Notes under the pieces: generated by a model
Told to the model about the DNA's origin: nothing
The model's database searches: none
The model's input: only the letters and a program-made list of their open reading frames with translations
Assembly: GCA_024102795.1 (NCBI GenBank)
Contig: JAGFJK010000453.1
Location: forward strand, 1-64,000
Source of the DNA: Pirellulaceae bacterium
GTDB taxonomy: Bacteria; Planctomycetota; Planctomycetia; Pirellulales; Pirellulaceae
Length of the DNA stretch: 64,000 nt
Reading direction: 5' to 3'
Position numbers and translations under genes: made by a program
Shown here: positions 50,247-59,106 of the stretch, piece after piece
How positions within the stretch are numbered: position 1 is the first letter of the stretch
Layout: each line of letters begins with the position of its first letter

Positions 50247-51097
50247 CGGGCCGACTCCTCCGCCTGGGCCTGCCGGCGCCCCTGAATCATGATCGCGATC
50301 GCGCCTACCAGGGCGACCAGCAGCAGCGTGCCCGCCACCTCGACCGAGACCAGCTCGCGGCTGAACAGCTCGGCACCGAAACGGGCCATGTGAGACGGGT
50401 GCAGCACCCCGGCGGACCGCTCCACCGCCCCGCTTTCGCCCAGCGCCGCCAAGGCGTCGATCTGTCGGATCCCCGGCAAGGCCGTCGTCAGCACGGCCAC
50501 CATCAGGGCGGCGGCCAGCACCGAAACCGGCTTGGCATACCAGCCCCAGGTCAGGCGATCGTACGTGGCGTGTCCTTCGGGCTGAGCCAGCATGATCACG
50601 AACAGGAAGGTGACCACGATCGCGCCGGCGTAGACCACCACCGTGGCCACACCCAGGAAGCTGGCACCTTGCAGCAGAAACAAGCTGCCCGTCCCCAGCA
50701 ACGACATGGCGAACCAGACCGCCGCGTACACGGCACTGCGCATCGCCACCGCCGCCGCGGCGCTCAGCACCGTCACTCCCGCCAGAATCCAGAACAGCCC
50801 CTGCGCCAGCCAGTCGCTCAACAACGGCTGCCCGGCCGCCAGCAGGCCCAGCGCGACCAGGCCCACGACGCCCCCCAGCACCCGCGCCACCGCCGAGCCG
50901 CGCGGCAACATCAACACCAACGCCACCGCCCCGCAGACCAGACCCCAGGTGGTCGGCGATTGCACCAGCACTCGCCAGTCGGGCAGGGCCGCCAGCAGAC
51001 CGCTCCCCGCGACCGCGGACAACCCACCGCCACCCGCCAACTCCGGCCAGAGACCCGCCACCGCCTGCCCGATGTGCGCCGCACCCGACAAGTACAT
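50243..51097 (-). CDS. nuoJ: NADH-quinone oxidoreductase subunit J, extended N-terminus
   Basis: Five-span membrane subunit of complex I. 284 residues from ATG 51097, whose A is also the last base of the nuoI stop (TGATG). Canonical NuoJ is about 170-180 residues; here some 100 additional N-terminal residues carry two or three hydrophobic segments (about 30-110: LVCGAVALVLMLPRG, VLGGVVGLVALGLLAAG). The core is recognised by LFWILAGVTVLSAAAAVAMRSAVYAAVWFAMSLLGTGSLFLLQGASFLGVATVVVYAGAIVVTFLFVIML. The Tyr-Ala-Gly-Ala turn of helix 3, involved in coupling, is present. An N-terminal extension of this size is uncommon. Confidence 0.92.
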   Translation of the reverse strand: MYLSGAAHIGQAVAGLWPELAGGGGLSAVAGSGLLAALPDWRVLVQSPTTWGLVCGAVALVLMLPRGSAVARVLGGVVGLVALGLLAAGQPLLSDWLAQGLFWILAGVTVLSAAAAVAMRSAVYAAVWFAMSLLGTGSLFLLQGASFLGVATVVVYAGAIVVTFLFVIMLAQPEGHATYDRLTWGWYAKPVSVLAAALMVAVLTTALPGIRQIDALAALGESGAVERSAGVLHPSHMARFGAELFSRELVSVEVAGTLLLVALVGAIAIMIQGRRQAQAEESAR

Positions 51098-51642
51098 CAC
51101 AACGTGCCTCCCAGCCGGGTCGACTGCATCGGCTCCTTGTCCTTCGTGGCGTCGTACACGCTGAGCAGCTTCTCCTTGTCGAAGATCATCTCCTCGCGGC
51201 TGCGACCCGTCAGATTGTACAAGCTGGTCAGCTCGATCGCGTCCACCGGGCAGGCTTCCTCGCACATCCCGCAGTAGATGCAACGCAGCTCGTCGATCGT
51301 GAAACTTTCCGGATACTTCTCCCGGTCCGGCCAGGGACTCTCCACACCGATAATGTCGATGCAGTGCGCCGGGCAGGCCGTCGCGCACAGGAAACAGGCC
51401 ACGCACTTGACCCGACCCTGCTCGTCGCGGTTCAGCCGGTGCACGCCGCGGTAAATCAGCGGGTTGCCCAGTTGCGGCTCCTCGTCCGGGTAACTGACCG
51501 TCACCTGCTTGCCCCGCAGCGAACCAGCCAGATGCTTCAGCGTGGTCGACAGGCCCTGGACGAACATCGGCATGTACATCCGGCCGGCCAGCCCCAGCTC
51601 GGGCTCCTGCACCCACAGAATATCGGGATCGTCGGGTTTCAT
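51097..51642 (-). CDS. nuoI: NADH-quinone oxidoreductase subunit I
   Basis: Ferredoxin-like subunit holding clusters N6a and N6b on the hydrophilic arm of complex I. 181 residues. Two complete 4Fe-4S motifs are seen: CVACFLCATACPAHCI and CIYCGMCEEACPVDAI, both in C-x2-C-x2-C-x3-CP order. LTSLYNLTGRSREEMIFDKEKLL is the usual C-terminal helix. The start is ATG 51642, 18 bp from the nuoH stop. The stop shares a base with the nuoJ start. Confidence 0.96.
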   Translation of the reverse strand: MKPDDPDILWVQEPELGLAGRMYMPMFVQGLSTTLKHLAGSLRGKQVTVSYPDEEPQLGNPLIYRGVHRLNRDEQGRVKCVACFLCATACPAHCIDIIGVESPWPDREKYPESFTIDELRCIYCGMCEEACPVDAIELTSLYNLTGRSREEMIFDKEKLLSVYDATKDKEPMQSTRLGGTL

Positions 51643-51660
51643 CGCGCTCGCACCTGGGCC

Positions 51661-52893
51661 TTAGACCTGCGGGTCCACGTCGTACAGTTCGAGTTCCTGC
51701 TGGGGACGGTTGTCGGCGATCAGCGGTTGCGCGTAGGCGACCACGATCCAGGCCAGCAGGCAGATGCCCCAGTTGGCCGCGATCAACAACGGATTCGACC
51801 ACCAGGCGTCCAACTGCCAGGCAGTCCGAAGTTGATCCAGGATAGCGACGCTGACCAGATTCACCAGCCCCAGCGGCAGCATCACCTTCCAGGCCAAGGC
51901 CATCAGTTGGTCGAAGCGGAAGCGGGGCCAGCTCCAGCGGATCAGCATGAACAGCAAGATCACCAGAAACACCTTGCCGCTCAGGACCATCACTCGCAGC
52001 ACCGCCTGGACCAGGCCCACCTGCTCCCCCGCGCCCGTCAGTCCCCAGAAGTGCCAGCCACCCAGGAACAGGATCACGATCAAGAATGCGGCCGTGATCA
52101 TGTGCAGGAACTCAGCCACCAGAAACAACAGCAGCTTGATCCCGGAATACTCGGTGTGGTAGCCGCCGATCAACTCCTGCTCGCATTCGGGCAGGTCGAA
52201 CGGCAGCCGCGCCGCCTCGGCAAACGCCGCCACCACAAACACCACGCAGCCCAGCGGCTGAGCCAGGATGAACCACCAGCCCGACGTGGCCTGCGCGCTG
52301 ATGATCGCTTCCAGGTCCAACGACCCGGCGGCCACCACCACGCCCAGAATCCCCAGCCCCAACGGCAGCTCGTAGGCAATCAGTTGGGCGCTCGACCGCA
52401 AAGCGCCCAGGAAACTGTACTTGTTGTTGCTCGCCCAGCCGCCCAGAATCACGCCGTACACGGCGATGCTGGACAGGCCGAAAATCACAAACACCGCCAC
52501 GTCCATGCCCGGAGCGACCACCAGCCGGATCGGCTCGCTCAGCCCCTCAATACCCAGATCCACCGGCAGCACGCTGCCAAACGGAATCACGGCGAACACG
52601 GTCAAGGCGGCCACCAGGATCACGATCGGCGCCAGCACATACATCCGCTTGTCCACGTGCGCCGGCGTGTATTCCTCCTTCATGATGAACTTCACGCCGT
52701 CGGCCAGCGGCTGCCCCAACCCGAATATCCGGATCCGCGTCAGCGGAATGCCGACCCGGTTCGGCCCCACCCGGTCCTGGACCCAGGCGGCCATCCGGCG
52801 CTCCAGCAACACGAAATACGCCGCGGCCGTCATCACCCCGCCCAGTAACAGGATCACTTTGACCAGGATTTCGATCAGCGCAGCGGTTGTCAT
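51661..52893 (-). CDS. nuoH: NADH-quinone oxidoreductase subunit H
   Basis: Eight-span subunit forming part of the quinone tunnel and the E-channel. 410 residues from ATG 52893. Signatures are YFVLLERRMAAWVQDRVGPNRVG, QPLADGVKFIMKEEYTPAHVDK and AEAARLPFDLPECEQELIGGYHTEYSG, the last holding the acidic residues of the quinone site loop. The C-terminus is extended with a hydrophobic segment (LLIAANWGICLLAWIVVAYAQPLIADN). It is preceded by a 675-bp repeat-filled gap separating it from nuoG, so its expression depends on read-through or on a secondary promoter. Confidence 0.96.
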   Translation of the reverse strand: MTTAALIEILVKVILLLGGVMTAAAYFVLLERRMAAWVQDRVGPNRVGIPLTRIRIFGLGQPLADGVKFIMKEEYTPAHVDKRMYVLAPIVILVAALTVFAVIPFGSVLPVDLGIEGLSEPIRLVVAPGMDVAVFVIFGLSSIAVYGVILGGWASNNKYSFLGALRSSAQLIAYELPLGLGILGVVVAAGSLDLEAIISAQATSGWWFILAQPLGCVVFVVAAFAEAARLPFDLPECEQELIGGYHTEYSGIKLLLFLVAEFLHMITAAFLIVILFLGGWHFWGLTGAGEQVGLVQAVLRVMVLSGKVFLVILLFMLIRWSWPRFRFDQLMALAWKVMLPLGLVNLVSVAILDQLRTAWQLDAWWSNPLLIAANWGICLLAWIVVAYAQPLIADNRPQQELELYDVDPQV

Positions 52894-52924
52894 GGATCGG
52901 CTTCCCGTGGGACGGGGGTAAGAG

Positions 52925-52959
52925 TTATCAGTTGTCAGTTGTCAGTTATCAGTTATCAG
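52925..52959. repeat. five TTRTCAG heptamers
   Basis: TTATCAG, TTGTCAG, TTGTCAG, TTATCAG, TTATCAG without gaps, in the spacer just upstream of nuoH. The same heptamer type occurs at the right end of the window (63961-63995). The constant CAATTTGC core is absent here. Confidence 0.85.
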
Positions 52960-53034
52960 TTAGTCCGACGCGTCAATTCTTAAGTTGCGGTTTTCATGGA
53001 CTCCGCTTCGCCAGCCGCGCCTACAAATCACTTC

Positions 53035-53514
53035 TGGCTCCCTCCCCGCTTCGAGATCGAGCAGCTTATAAGTTGTTTTTCCGAGGGGATTTTGCGTTAT
53101 GACCCAGGGAAAACGTGGATGGTCTCCGCGTCGGCAATCGTCCCCCTTGATATCCCTCTGGCCCCCTCCCCGGCTTCCGGGGAGGGCTGGGGAGGGGCTC
53201 CTGTGCATCTTGTTTTGACGCACCTGGCACCCGATGGAATCACCCAACACCTTTCGCACTCAAGAATTCAGATCCTAAATTGATGTTCGACTCGTCCGAA
53301 ATCTGCGTCCCGCGAGTAGCCGTGTGCGAATTGAGCGAATCCCTTTGCTCCATAGTCCCGCAGGCCCCTCCCCAACCCTCCCCGAAGCGGGGAGGGGGCC
53401 AAAGGTATTGTGAGATGGGGCTCGGCGAATTCGAGCTGACCATTGGTTCGTCATCCCAAGTTTCATACCCAAAAAAACTCAAAAGCTGCACGATCTCGAA
53501 GCGGGGAGGGGCTC
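53035..53514. mobile_element. MITE-like element with inverted-repeat ends inside the nuo run
   Basis: The left end (53035-53080) and right end (53471-53514) are imperfect inverted copies about 45 bp long; both contain CTCCCCGCTTCGAGATCG and, after one mismatch, GCAGCTT and then a T-rich stretch. Total length about 480 bp, no coding capacity. Two palindromes of CCCCTCCCC type lie inside. No target duplication was identified, so a transposon-derived origin is inferred. Confidence 0.55.
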
Positions 53515-53568
53515 CTGGCACTCGTTCCCATCTCAACCCACCGCCGCCGCATCGGCACCAAATTTCAG

Positions 53569-55176
53569 TTACGCCAGGCTCAAGACCTTCAAGTCCACGC
53601 CAACCTCCGGGACCGGCTGCACGGCGGCCGCGAAATAGGCCACTCGGCGAGCCACCTCCAGCAGCACTTCGTCCGCCTGGTACATGCCGCGCCGCCCGGC
53701 CAGCCGCCAGAACAGCCGACCTTCGGTCTGCACACCGGCCGGCGGCCGGATGGCCCAGCGGAACGACTGCAGGCGGTCGTCAAAGTTCACGTACGATCCC
53801 TCGCGTTCGGCGAACACCGCGCCGGGCAATTGGTAACCGGCCTGCTCCCACAGCGGCGACGGGAAAATGTCCTGCACGATCCGCAGCGGAATCGCGGCCA
53901 ACTGCTCCGCCTCCGACTCGCCGTGCCACGCCGCTGGATAACCGCCGCTGATCCAGACCGCGCCGAACCCTTCGCCGGCCGCCCGCTCCAGGAACTGCTC
54001 CCAGGTGATCAGCTCGTCGCTCAGCGCCGACACGACCGCCTGCACGCCCCGGCGGTTGGGGCACTTCTCCGCATGAATCGTGAAGCCTCCGCCAAATGTT
54101 TCGTCCTGGCCGACCACCGGGACGGGACCCGGGACAAGCCAGGCTTGCGGATCGATCGCACGGATGTAGCTGGCCAGCAGCCAGGCTTCCTCCACGGTCA
54201 AGTGCGGCGAGAGCACGGCGGCCAGGCGCCCGGCGGCCCGCAGGTCGGCATCCAGTTGCGGGATCAGCTCGCCCCACTCCTCCACTCGCAGTTGCTCTCC
54301 GTCGCGGCGCCGCGGCGCGGTCTGCCGCCGCTCGTCGTGCGCGTGCTTCCAGCCATAGCGGCCTTCGTCGCACATCCACCACTGGTTGACGTGCGGGTTG
54401 GGCCGCGGGCGGAGGCGGTAGATGCGGTCCTGGTTCTCGTCGACGTGGATCGAGCAGCCGGTCGAGCAGCCGGCGCAGATCTGGTCGTGGTTCTGCATGA
54501 ACCAGACGCGCTGCGAGTACAGAAAGTCGCGGTCGCCCAGCGCGCCGACCGGGCACAGGTCCACCACGTTGCCCGCCATCTTGTTGGCCAGCGGGAAGCC
54601 GGGAAAGACGTCGATCTCCTCGTGCGCGCCGCGGTTGGTCACCATCAATTCGCTGGTGCCGGGAATCTCGCGGCAGAAGCGCACGCAGCGACTGCACATC
54701 ACGCAGCGGTCGACGAACAGGGTGACCGAGTCGCCCAGCGGGCGGCGGCGGCTGGTGAACGGCTTGATGTCCGCTCGCCGCTGCTCCCGGCCATGCTGGA
54801 AATGATAATCCTGCAGGTGGCACTCGCCCGCCTTATCGCAGATCGGGCAATCAATCGGGTGGCGGATCAGCAGGTCCTCCTCGACCATCGCCCGGGCGTC
54901 GGTGACCTGCTGGCTGTTGGTCACGAACACCGTGCCGTCGCGGGCCGGCGTCTGGCAGGCGGGAACCAGCTTGGGCATCATCGAGATCGCGCCGCTGGCC
55001 GGGTCCCTGCGACCCGTCTCGACCAGGCACATGCGGCAACTGGCCACCACGGTCAGGCCGGGGTGCCAGCAATAGTGTGGGATTTCGATGCCGGCCCGCT
55101 GAGCGGCCTGGATGCCGTTCAGCCGCTCGCCGTCGCCGATTTCGATCTCCTGCCCGTCAACAATCACAATCGCCAT
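53569..55176 (-). CDS. nuoG: NADH-quinone oxidoreductase subunit G, short form
   Basis: Iron-sulfur subunit of the electron-input module. ATG 55176 (MAIVIVDGQEIEI); 535 residues, against about 780-910 in E. coli and Thermus, so the molybdopterin-fold part is reduced. The N-terminal 2Fe-2S motif (HYCWHPGL...SCRMCLVE), the H-x3-C motif (HPIDCPICDKAGECHL), the 4Fe-4S motif (CVMCSRCVRFCRE...CPVGAL) and a further CAGCSTGC...MC set (like N7) are intact. The C-terminal half (from about 250) is weakly conserved. It is 32 bp after nuoF. The gap to nuoH is unusually long. Confidence 0.93.
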   Translation of the reverse strand: MAIVIVDGQEIEIGDGERLNGIQAAQRAGIEIPHYCWHPGLTVVASCRMCLVETGRRDPASGAISMMPKLVPACQTPARDGTVFVTNSQQVTDARAMVEEDLLIRHPIDCPICDKAGECHLQDYHFQHGREQRRADIKPFTSRRRPLGDSVTLFVDRCVMCSRCVRFCREIPGTSELMVTNRGAHEEIDVFPGFPLANKMAGNVVDLCPVGALGDRDFLYSQRVWFMQNHDQICAGCSTGCSIHVDENQDRIYRLRPRPNPHVNQWWMCDEGRYGWKHAHDERRQTAPRRRDGEQLRVEEWGELIPQLDADLRAAGRLAAVLSPHLTVEEAWLLASYIRAIDPQAWLVPGPVPVVGQDETFGGGFTIHAEKCPNRRGVQAVVSALSDELITWEQFLERAAGEGFGAVWISGGYPAAWHGESEAEQLAAIPLRIVQDIFPSPLWEQAGYQLPGAVFAEREGSYVNFDDRLQSFRWAIRPPAGVQTEGRLFWRLAGRRGMYQADEVLLEVARRVAYFAAAVQPVPEVGVDLKVLSLA

Positions 55177-55208
55177 GAACGCCTCGCGGCTGGTTACGGT
55201 ACTCGGAC

Positions 55209-56573
55209 TCAGTGAAGGGCCACCAGATCCAGGGCCGGAACCGGCGCTGTTTCGTGGCAGCCTTGGGGATTGGTCCGCCGGATATACTCTTCGAACTCGC
55301 CGCGGAACTTGCGGATCGCGTTCTTGATCGGCCAGGCGGCGCCGTCGGCCAGGCCGCAGATCGTGGTGCCGGGCATGATGCCGATCGAGTCGGCGATTTC
55401 CAGCAGCAGGTCCAGGTCGATCAGCCGCCCGCGGCCCGCCTTGATCCGCCGCATCATTTTCAAGGCCCAGGAGGTGCCTTCGCGGCAGGGAGTGCACTGG
55501 CCGCAGCTTTCGTGTTCGAAGAACTGGCAGGAGTTCTCCAGGAAGTCGATCATCGAGACGGTTTCGTCCATCACGACGACGGCGGCCGTGCCCAGCCCCA
55601 GGCAGCCGTAGCGTCCCGGCCCGGCGAAATCCAGCGGGCAATCCAGCTCGTCAGCCGTCAGCAGGCCCATGCTGATCCCGCCCGGGATGGCGGCCTTGGC
55701 CCGGCGTCCGCCGCGGATGCCCCCGCCAAACTGGTCGATCAACTGCCGCACCGTGATGCCCAGCGGCGCCTCGTAGCAGCCCGGCCGCTCCACGTGCCCG
55801 CTAAGACAGTACAGCTTGGGGCCGAAGCTGCCGGGATCCCGCGGATTGTTGGGGTCCGGGGGCACGCCGATCGACCGGAACCAGTCGGCGCCGCGGTCCA
55901 CGATATGCTTGACGCAGGCCACCGTTTCGATGTTGTTCACCACGGTCGGTTTGTGGAACAGGCCTTCCACGGCGGGAAACGGCGGCTTGATCCGCGGCCA
56001 GGCCCGCTTGCCTTCCAGGCTTTCAATCAACCCCGTCTCTTCCCCGCAGATGTAGGCCGCCGCGCCGCGATGCAGGTAAACATCGAGCGAGAACTGGCTG
56101 CCCAGCACATTCCGGCCCAGGTATCCGGCCGCGTAACACTCATCCACCGCCGCCTGCATCCGCTGCCAGGCCAGCGGATACTCGTACCGCATGTAGATGT
56201 AGGCGGTCGTGGCCCGAGTCGCATAGCAACTCAGGATCAGGCCTTCGAGCACCTGGTGGGGGTCGTCTTCCATCAGGATGCGGTTGTTGAACGTGCCCGG
56301 CTCGCTCTCGTCGGCATTCAGGCAAAAATAGATCGGCCCCGGATGATCCTGGGGCAGGAACGTCCATTTCAGGCCGGTGGGAAAGCCGGCTCCGCCCCGC
56401 CCGCGCAGGCCGCTCGACTTGACCAGTTCGCGGACGTTTTCCGGCGCCAGCTCGCCCACCGCGCGGCGCAGGGCCTGGTAGCCGCCCGCCTGCTCGTAGA
56501 CGGCTCGCGTGTGGCTGTCGGGCCGGCCGACCAGGGCCAGCAGCACAGGCTCGGTTGCACCCACGTCTGGCAT
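55209..56573 (-). CDS. nuoF: NADH-quinone oxidoreductase subunit F
   Basis: NADH-oxidising flavoprotein of complex I (FMN and cluster N3). 454 residues from ATG 56573. NADH/FMN site: SSGLRGRGGAGFPTGLKW and LNADESEPGTFNNRILMEDDPH. Cluster N3 ligands: SCGQCTPCREG and, 40 residues later, TICGLADGAAWP. The ICGEETGLIESLEGKRAWPR motif is typical. The C-terminus has a short extra tail (PAPALDLVALH-like). It lies 75 bp after nuoE and 32 bp before nuoG in the usual E-F-G order. Confidence 0.96.
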   Translation of the reverse strand: MPDVGATEPVLLALVGRPDSHTRAVYEQAGGYQALRRAVGELAPENVRELVKSSGLRGRGGAGFPTGLKWTFLPQDHPGPIYFCLNADESEPGTFNNRILMEDDPHQVLEGLILSCYATRATTAYIYMRYEYPLAWQRMQAAVDECYAAGYLGRNVLGSQFSLDVYLHRGAAAYICGEETGLIESLEGKRAWPRIKPPFPAVEGLFHKPTVVNNIETVACVKHIVDRGADWFRSIGVPPDPNNPRDPGSFGPKLYCLSGHVERPGCYEAPLGITVRQLIDQFGGGIRGGRRAKAAIPGGISMGLLTADELDCPLDFAGPGRYGCLGLGTAAVVVMDETVSMIDFLENSCQFFEHESCGQCTPCREGTSWALKMMRRIKAGRGRLIDLDLLLEIADSIGIMPGTTICGLADGAAWPIKNAIRKFRGEFEEYIRRTNPQGCHETAPVPALDLVALH

Positions 56574-56648
56574 GCTTTCGTCGCGCTCCCTTCGCGGCTC
56601 GCGGCCGCAACGACTCGACTATTCAAGACTACGACTCAGGAAGTCCTC

Positions 56649-57161
56649 TCAGGGCAACCCATCCAGGAACTGGTCCGCCTTGTGCGTGGTGAGATTCTTG
56701 TGCAGCGTGTCGCCGGCCAGCATGCACGGCGCCGCTTCGCAGGCCCCCAGGCACTCGGCGAACTCCAGCGTCAACTTCCCGTCGGGCGTGGTCTGGCCGG
56801 GCTGAATGCCGGCCCGGCGGCACATGTGCCGCAGCAGGTCGTCGCCCCCCAGCAGCGCGCAACTGATGCTCCGGCAGACCCAGGCCCGCGTCCGGCCGTG
56901 CGGCGCATCCTGCTTGAAGAAACCGTAGAACGTCAGCGTATCCTGCACCTGGGCCGGAGCCAGCTCCAGCAACTCGGCGACTTCCACCACCGCCTGCAAC
57001 GGCACGTGCCGCAATTCGCGGTTGACCACGTGCAAGGCGGGCAAGGTAACCGCCTGCCGAGTCGGATAGCGGGGAAAGTACCCGCGGATCTCCTCGATCA
57101 TCGCCTCGCTCAGGACGCGCGCCGCGGCGCCGCCCGCCGGTTGTTCCCGCACGCTGCTCAT
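56649..57161 (-). CDS. nuoE: NADH-quinone oxidoreductase subunit E
   Basis: 2Fe-2S (N1a) subunit of the NADH-dehydrogenase module. 170 residues. The thioredoxin-fold core is marked by VCRSISCALLGGDDLL, supplying two Cys, and by LEFAECLGACEAAPCMLAGDTLHKNLT, supplying the other two. The N-terminal helix bundle contains ALHVVNRELRHVPLQAVVEVAELLELAPAQVQDTLTFYGFF. The ATG at 57161 is 36 bp after the nuoD stop. Confidence 0.95.
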   Translation of the reverse strand: MSSVREQPAGGAAARVLSEAMIEEIRGYFPRYPTRQAVTLPALHVVNRELRHVPLQAVVEVAELLELAPAQVQDTLTFYGFFKQDAPHGRTRAWVCRSISCALLGGDDLLRHMCRRAGIQPGQTTPDGKLTLEFAECLGACEAAPCMLAGDTLHKNLTTHKADQFLDGLP

Positions 57162-57197
57162 CGTCCACTCGCTCCCCTTCGTCCCGCGATGATCGCC

Positions 57198-58418
57198 CTA
57201 TCGATCCAGTTCGGCCGCGATAATGTTCAAGCTGCCCAGCACGGCCACCACGTCGCTCAGCGTGTGCCCGCGGATCAAGTGCGGGAACAGGGCGAAGTGC
57301 ACGAAGGACGGCGGCCGGCAGCGGGCCCGGTAGGCCACGTCCCCGCCGTCGCCCACCAGGTAGAATCCCAATTCGCCGTTGGGCGCCTCGATCGCCGTGT
57401 ACAGCTCGTCGCATGGCACGACGAACCCGCGGTTGCTCATCACCAGTTCGAAGTGCGTGATCGTGCCTTCGATCGTCTGGTACACCTGCTGCTTGCTGGG
57501 CAGCGTCGTCCGCTCGTCCACGCCCACGTTGACGGGCCCGGCCGGCAGGTTGTCGACCGCCTGCCGCACGATCCGCAGGCTTTCCCGCATCTCGGCCATC
57601 CGGACGTAGTAGCGAGCGAAGCAGTCGCCGGCCTGGGCGCAGCAGACCTGGAAGTCGAAGTCCGCGTAGCTCAGGTACGGTTCGTCCTTCCGCAGGTCGC
57701 GCGTCACGCCGCTGGCCCGGGCGATCGGTCCGCTGGCGCCTCGCTGGATCGCCTCCTCGCGGCTCAGCAGACCCACGCCCTTGGTGCGGTCGACAAAGAT
57801 CCGGTTGCGATTCAACAACCGCTCCATGTCCTCCAGCGTGTGGGGAAAGTCCTCCAGGAACGCGCGGATCCGGTCGATCGCCGCCGGCGTGATATCGTGC
57901 ATCAGGCCGCCCACGCGGGTATAGCTGTTGGTGAAACGGGCTCCGCACAGCGTCTCGAAGATGTCGTAAATCCGCTCCCGCTGGTAAAACGCATAGAGAA
58001 AAAACGTGAAGGCGCCCGTGTCCAGCCCCATGGCGCCGACGCACAGCAGGTGGTCGCTGATCCGCGCCAGCTCGGCCACGATCACGCGAATGTACTGGCA
58101 GCGGCGAGTCAGTTCGATCCCCAGCAACCGCTCGACCGCCTCGTGCCAGGCCACGTTGTTGGCCATCGGCGAGATATAATTCATGCGGTCTGTCACCGTG
58201 ACATACTGGTTGTAGTCCAGGTGCTCGCCAATCTTCTCGAAGCCCGAATGCAGGTAGCCGATGTCGGGCACCGCGTCCACCACCCGCTCGCCGTCCAACT
58301 GCAGCAGCAACCGCAGCGTGGTGTGCGTGGCCGGATGCTGGGGCCCGAAATTCAGCGTCCAGAGGTAGTCGCGCGAGGCTTGCCGCGGGCGAGCGTCGGA
58401 GATGGGAGTCAACGGCAT
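57198..58418 (-). CDS. nuoD: NADH-quinone oxidoreductase subunit D
   Basis: 49-kDa-type subunit that forms the quinone-binding cavity with NuoB. 406 residues. Signatures: NFGPQHPATHTTLRLLLQLDGERV (with the quinone-cavity His), IGYLHSGFEKIGEHLDYNQYVTVTDRMNYISPM, and near the C-terminus SFVHFALFPHLIRGHTLSDVVAVLGSLNIIAAELDR. Here it is separate from nuoC, unlike the fused nuoCD of enterobacteria. ATG 58418. Confidence 0.96.
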   Translation of the reverse strand: MPLTPISDARPRQASRDYLWTLNFGPQHPATHTTLRLLLQLDGERVVDAVPDIGYLHSGFEKIGEHLDYNQYVTVTDRMNYISPMANNVAWHEAVERLLGIELTRRCQYIRVIVAELARISDHLLCVGAMGLDTGAFTFFLYAFYQRERIYDIFETLCGARFTNSYTRVGGLMHDITPAAIDRIRAFLEDFPHTLEDMERLLNRNRIFVDRTKGVGLLSREEAIQRGASGPIARASGVTRDLRKDEPYLSYADFDFQVCCAQAGDCFARYYVRMAEMRESLRIVRQAVDNLPAGPVNVGVDERTTLPSKQQVYQTIEGTITHFELVMSNRGFVVPCDELYTAIEAPNGELGFYLVGDGGDVAYRARCRPPSFVHFALFPHLIRGHTLSDVVAVLGSLNIIAAELDR

Positions 58419-58519
58419 GTCGGTTTCTTGTCTTCTGGGTTCAAGGCCCGCCGCGCCCGGTTCGCCCTGCCGGGGCCAGGTGCCGCATCAGGCCGGCGGC
58501 CCGGCAGCCCGGCGGCGCG

Positions 58520-59020
58520 TCAGGCGTCGCGCCGGCGAAGCACCGGGAAATTGTGGCGCTCCCCGCGACCCTGCAGTGGATAGTCCTTGCGCAACGGATG
58601 CGCCGTGAATTCTTCCGGCAACAGAATCCGCCGCGGGTCCGGATGGCCCTCGAAGCGAATTCCAAACATGTCCCACACCTCGCGCTCCAGCCAGTTCGCG
58701 GCCTCCCACAAGCCGGTTGCCGAGGGCACCACCAGGTCGGGCTCGTTCAGCGGCACCCGCAGCACCAACCGCTCGTTGCTGGCCAGCGATGCGAGCTGGT
58801 ACACGAGTCCAAAACGGTCGCGAGCGCCGCGATAGTTCAGGTAGTCGACACAGGTGATGTCCGCCAGGAAGTCAAAGCCGCACTCGTCCCGCAACAGCCG
58901 CAAGGCGTCCAGCAAACGGCCGGCCGGCACCACGACGCGCGTCCGCCCGCGAAACTCGCTGAACTCCAGGCCCTCGATGCGGGCCCGCAACACCTCGCTC
59001 ACCGCTTCACGAATCGGCAC
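58520..59020 (-). CDS. nuoC: NADH-quinone oxidoreductase subunit C
   Basis: 30-kDa-type hydrophilic subunit of complex I. 166 residues from GTG 59020 with GGGAG six bases upstream. The signature near the C-terminus is [48 protein letters not shown], and [12 protein letters not shown] is conserved earlier. nuoD starts 101 bp downstream. The upstream 198-bp gap to nuoB contains three tandem hairpins. Confidence 0.95.
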   Translation of the reverse strand: MPIREAVSEVLRARIEGLEFSEFRGRTRVVVPAGRLLDALRLLRDECGFDFLADITCVDYLNYRGARDRFGLVYQLASLASNERLVLRVPLNEPDLVVPSATGLWEAANWLEREVWDMFGIRFEGHPDPRRILLPEEFTAHPLRKDYPLQGRGERHNFPVLRRRDA

Positions 59021-59106
59021 GCCGCGCTCCCTGCTGATCGTCGTTCATCACCAGCCCGCCTCTCCGACTCGGCCCTCAGTCGCTGATCGATACTGGGCCG
59101 CCTGGC

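Larger units (their letters stand above)
52894..53568. other. repeat-filled gap inside the nuo run (nuoG-nuoH), no gene
   Basis: 675 bp without a credible gene; open frames here come from palindromic G/C-rich repeats. It contains five heptamers (TTATCAG/TTGTCAG, 52925-52959), a MITE-like region with inverted ends (53035-53514) and two internal CCCCTCCCC...GGGGAGGG hairpins near 53161-53198 and 53363-53400. All neighbours are transcribed on the minus strand through it. Confidence 0.75.

Noticed and set aside
55212-58583. 1123-codon open frame on the plus strand opposite nuoF, nuoE and nuoD
   Set aside because: It is a GC-driven antisense frame; the minus strand encodes three complete, conserved complex I subunits and the plus-strand product has no recognisable domain.
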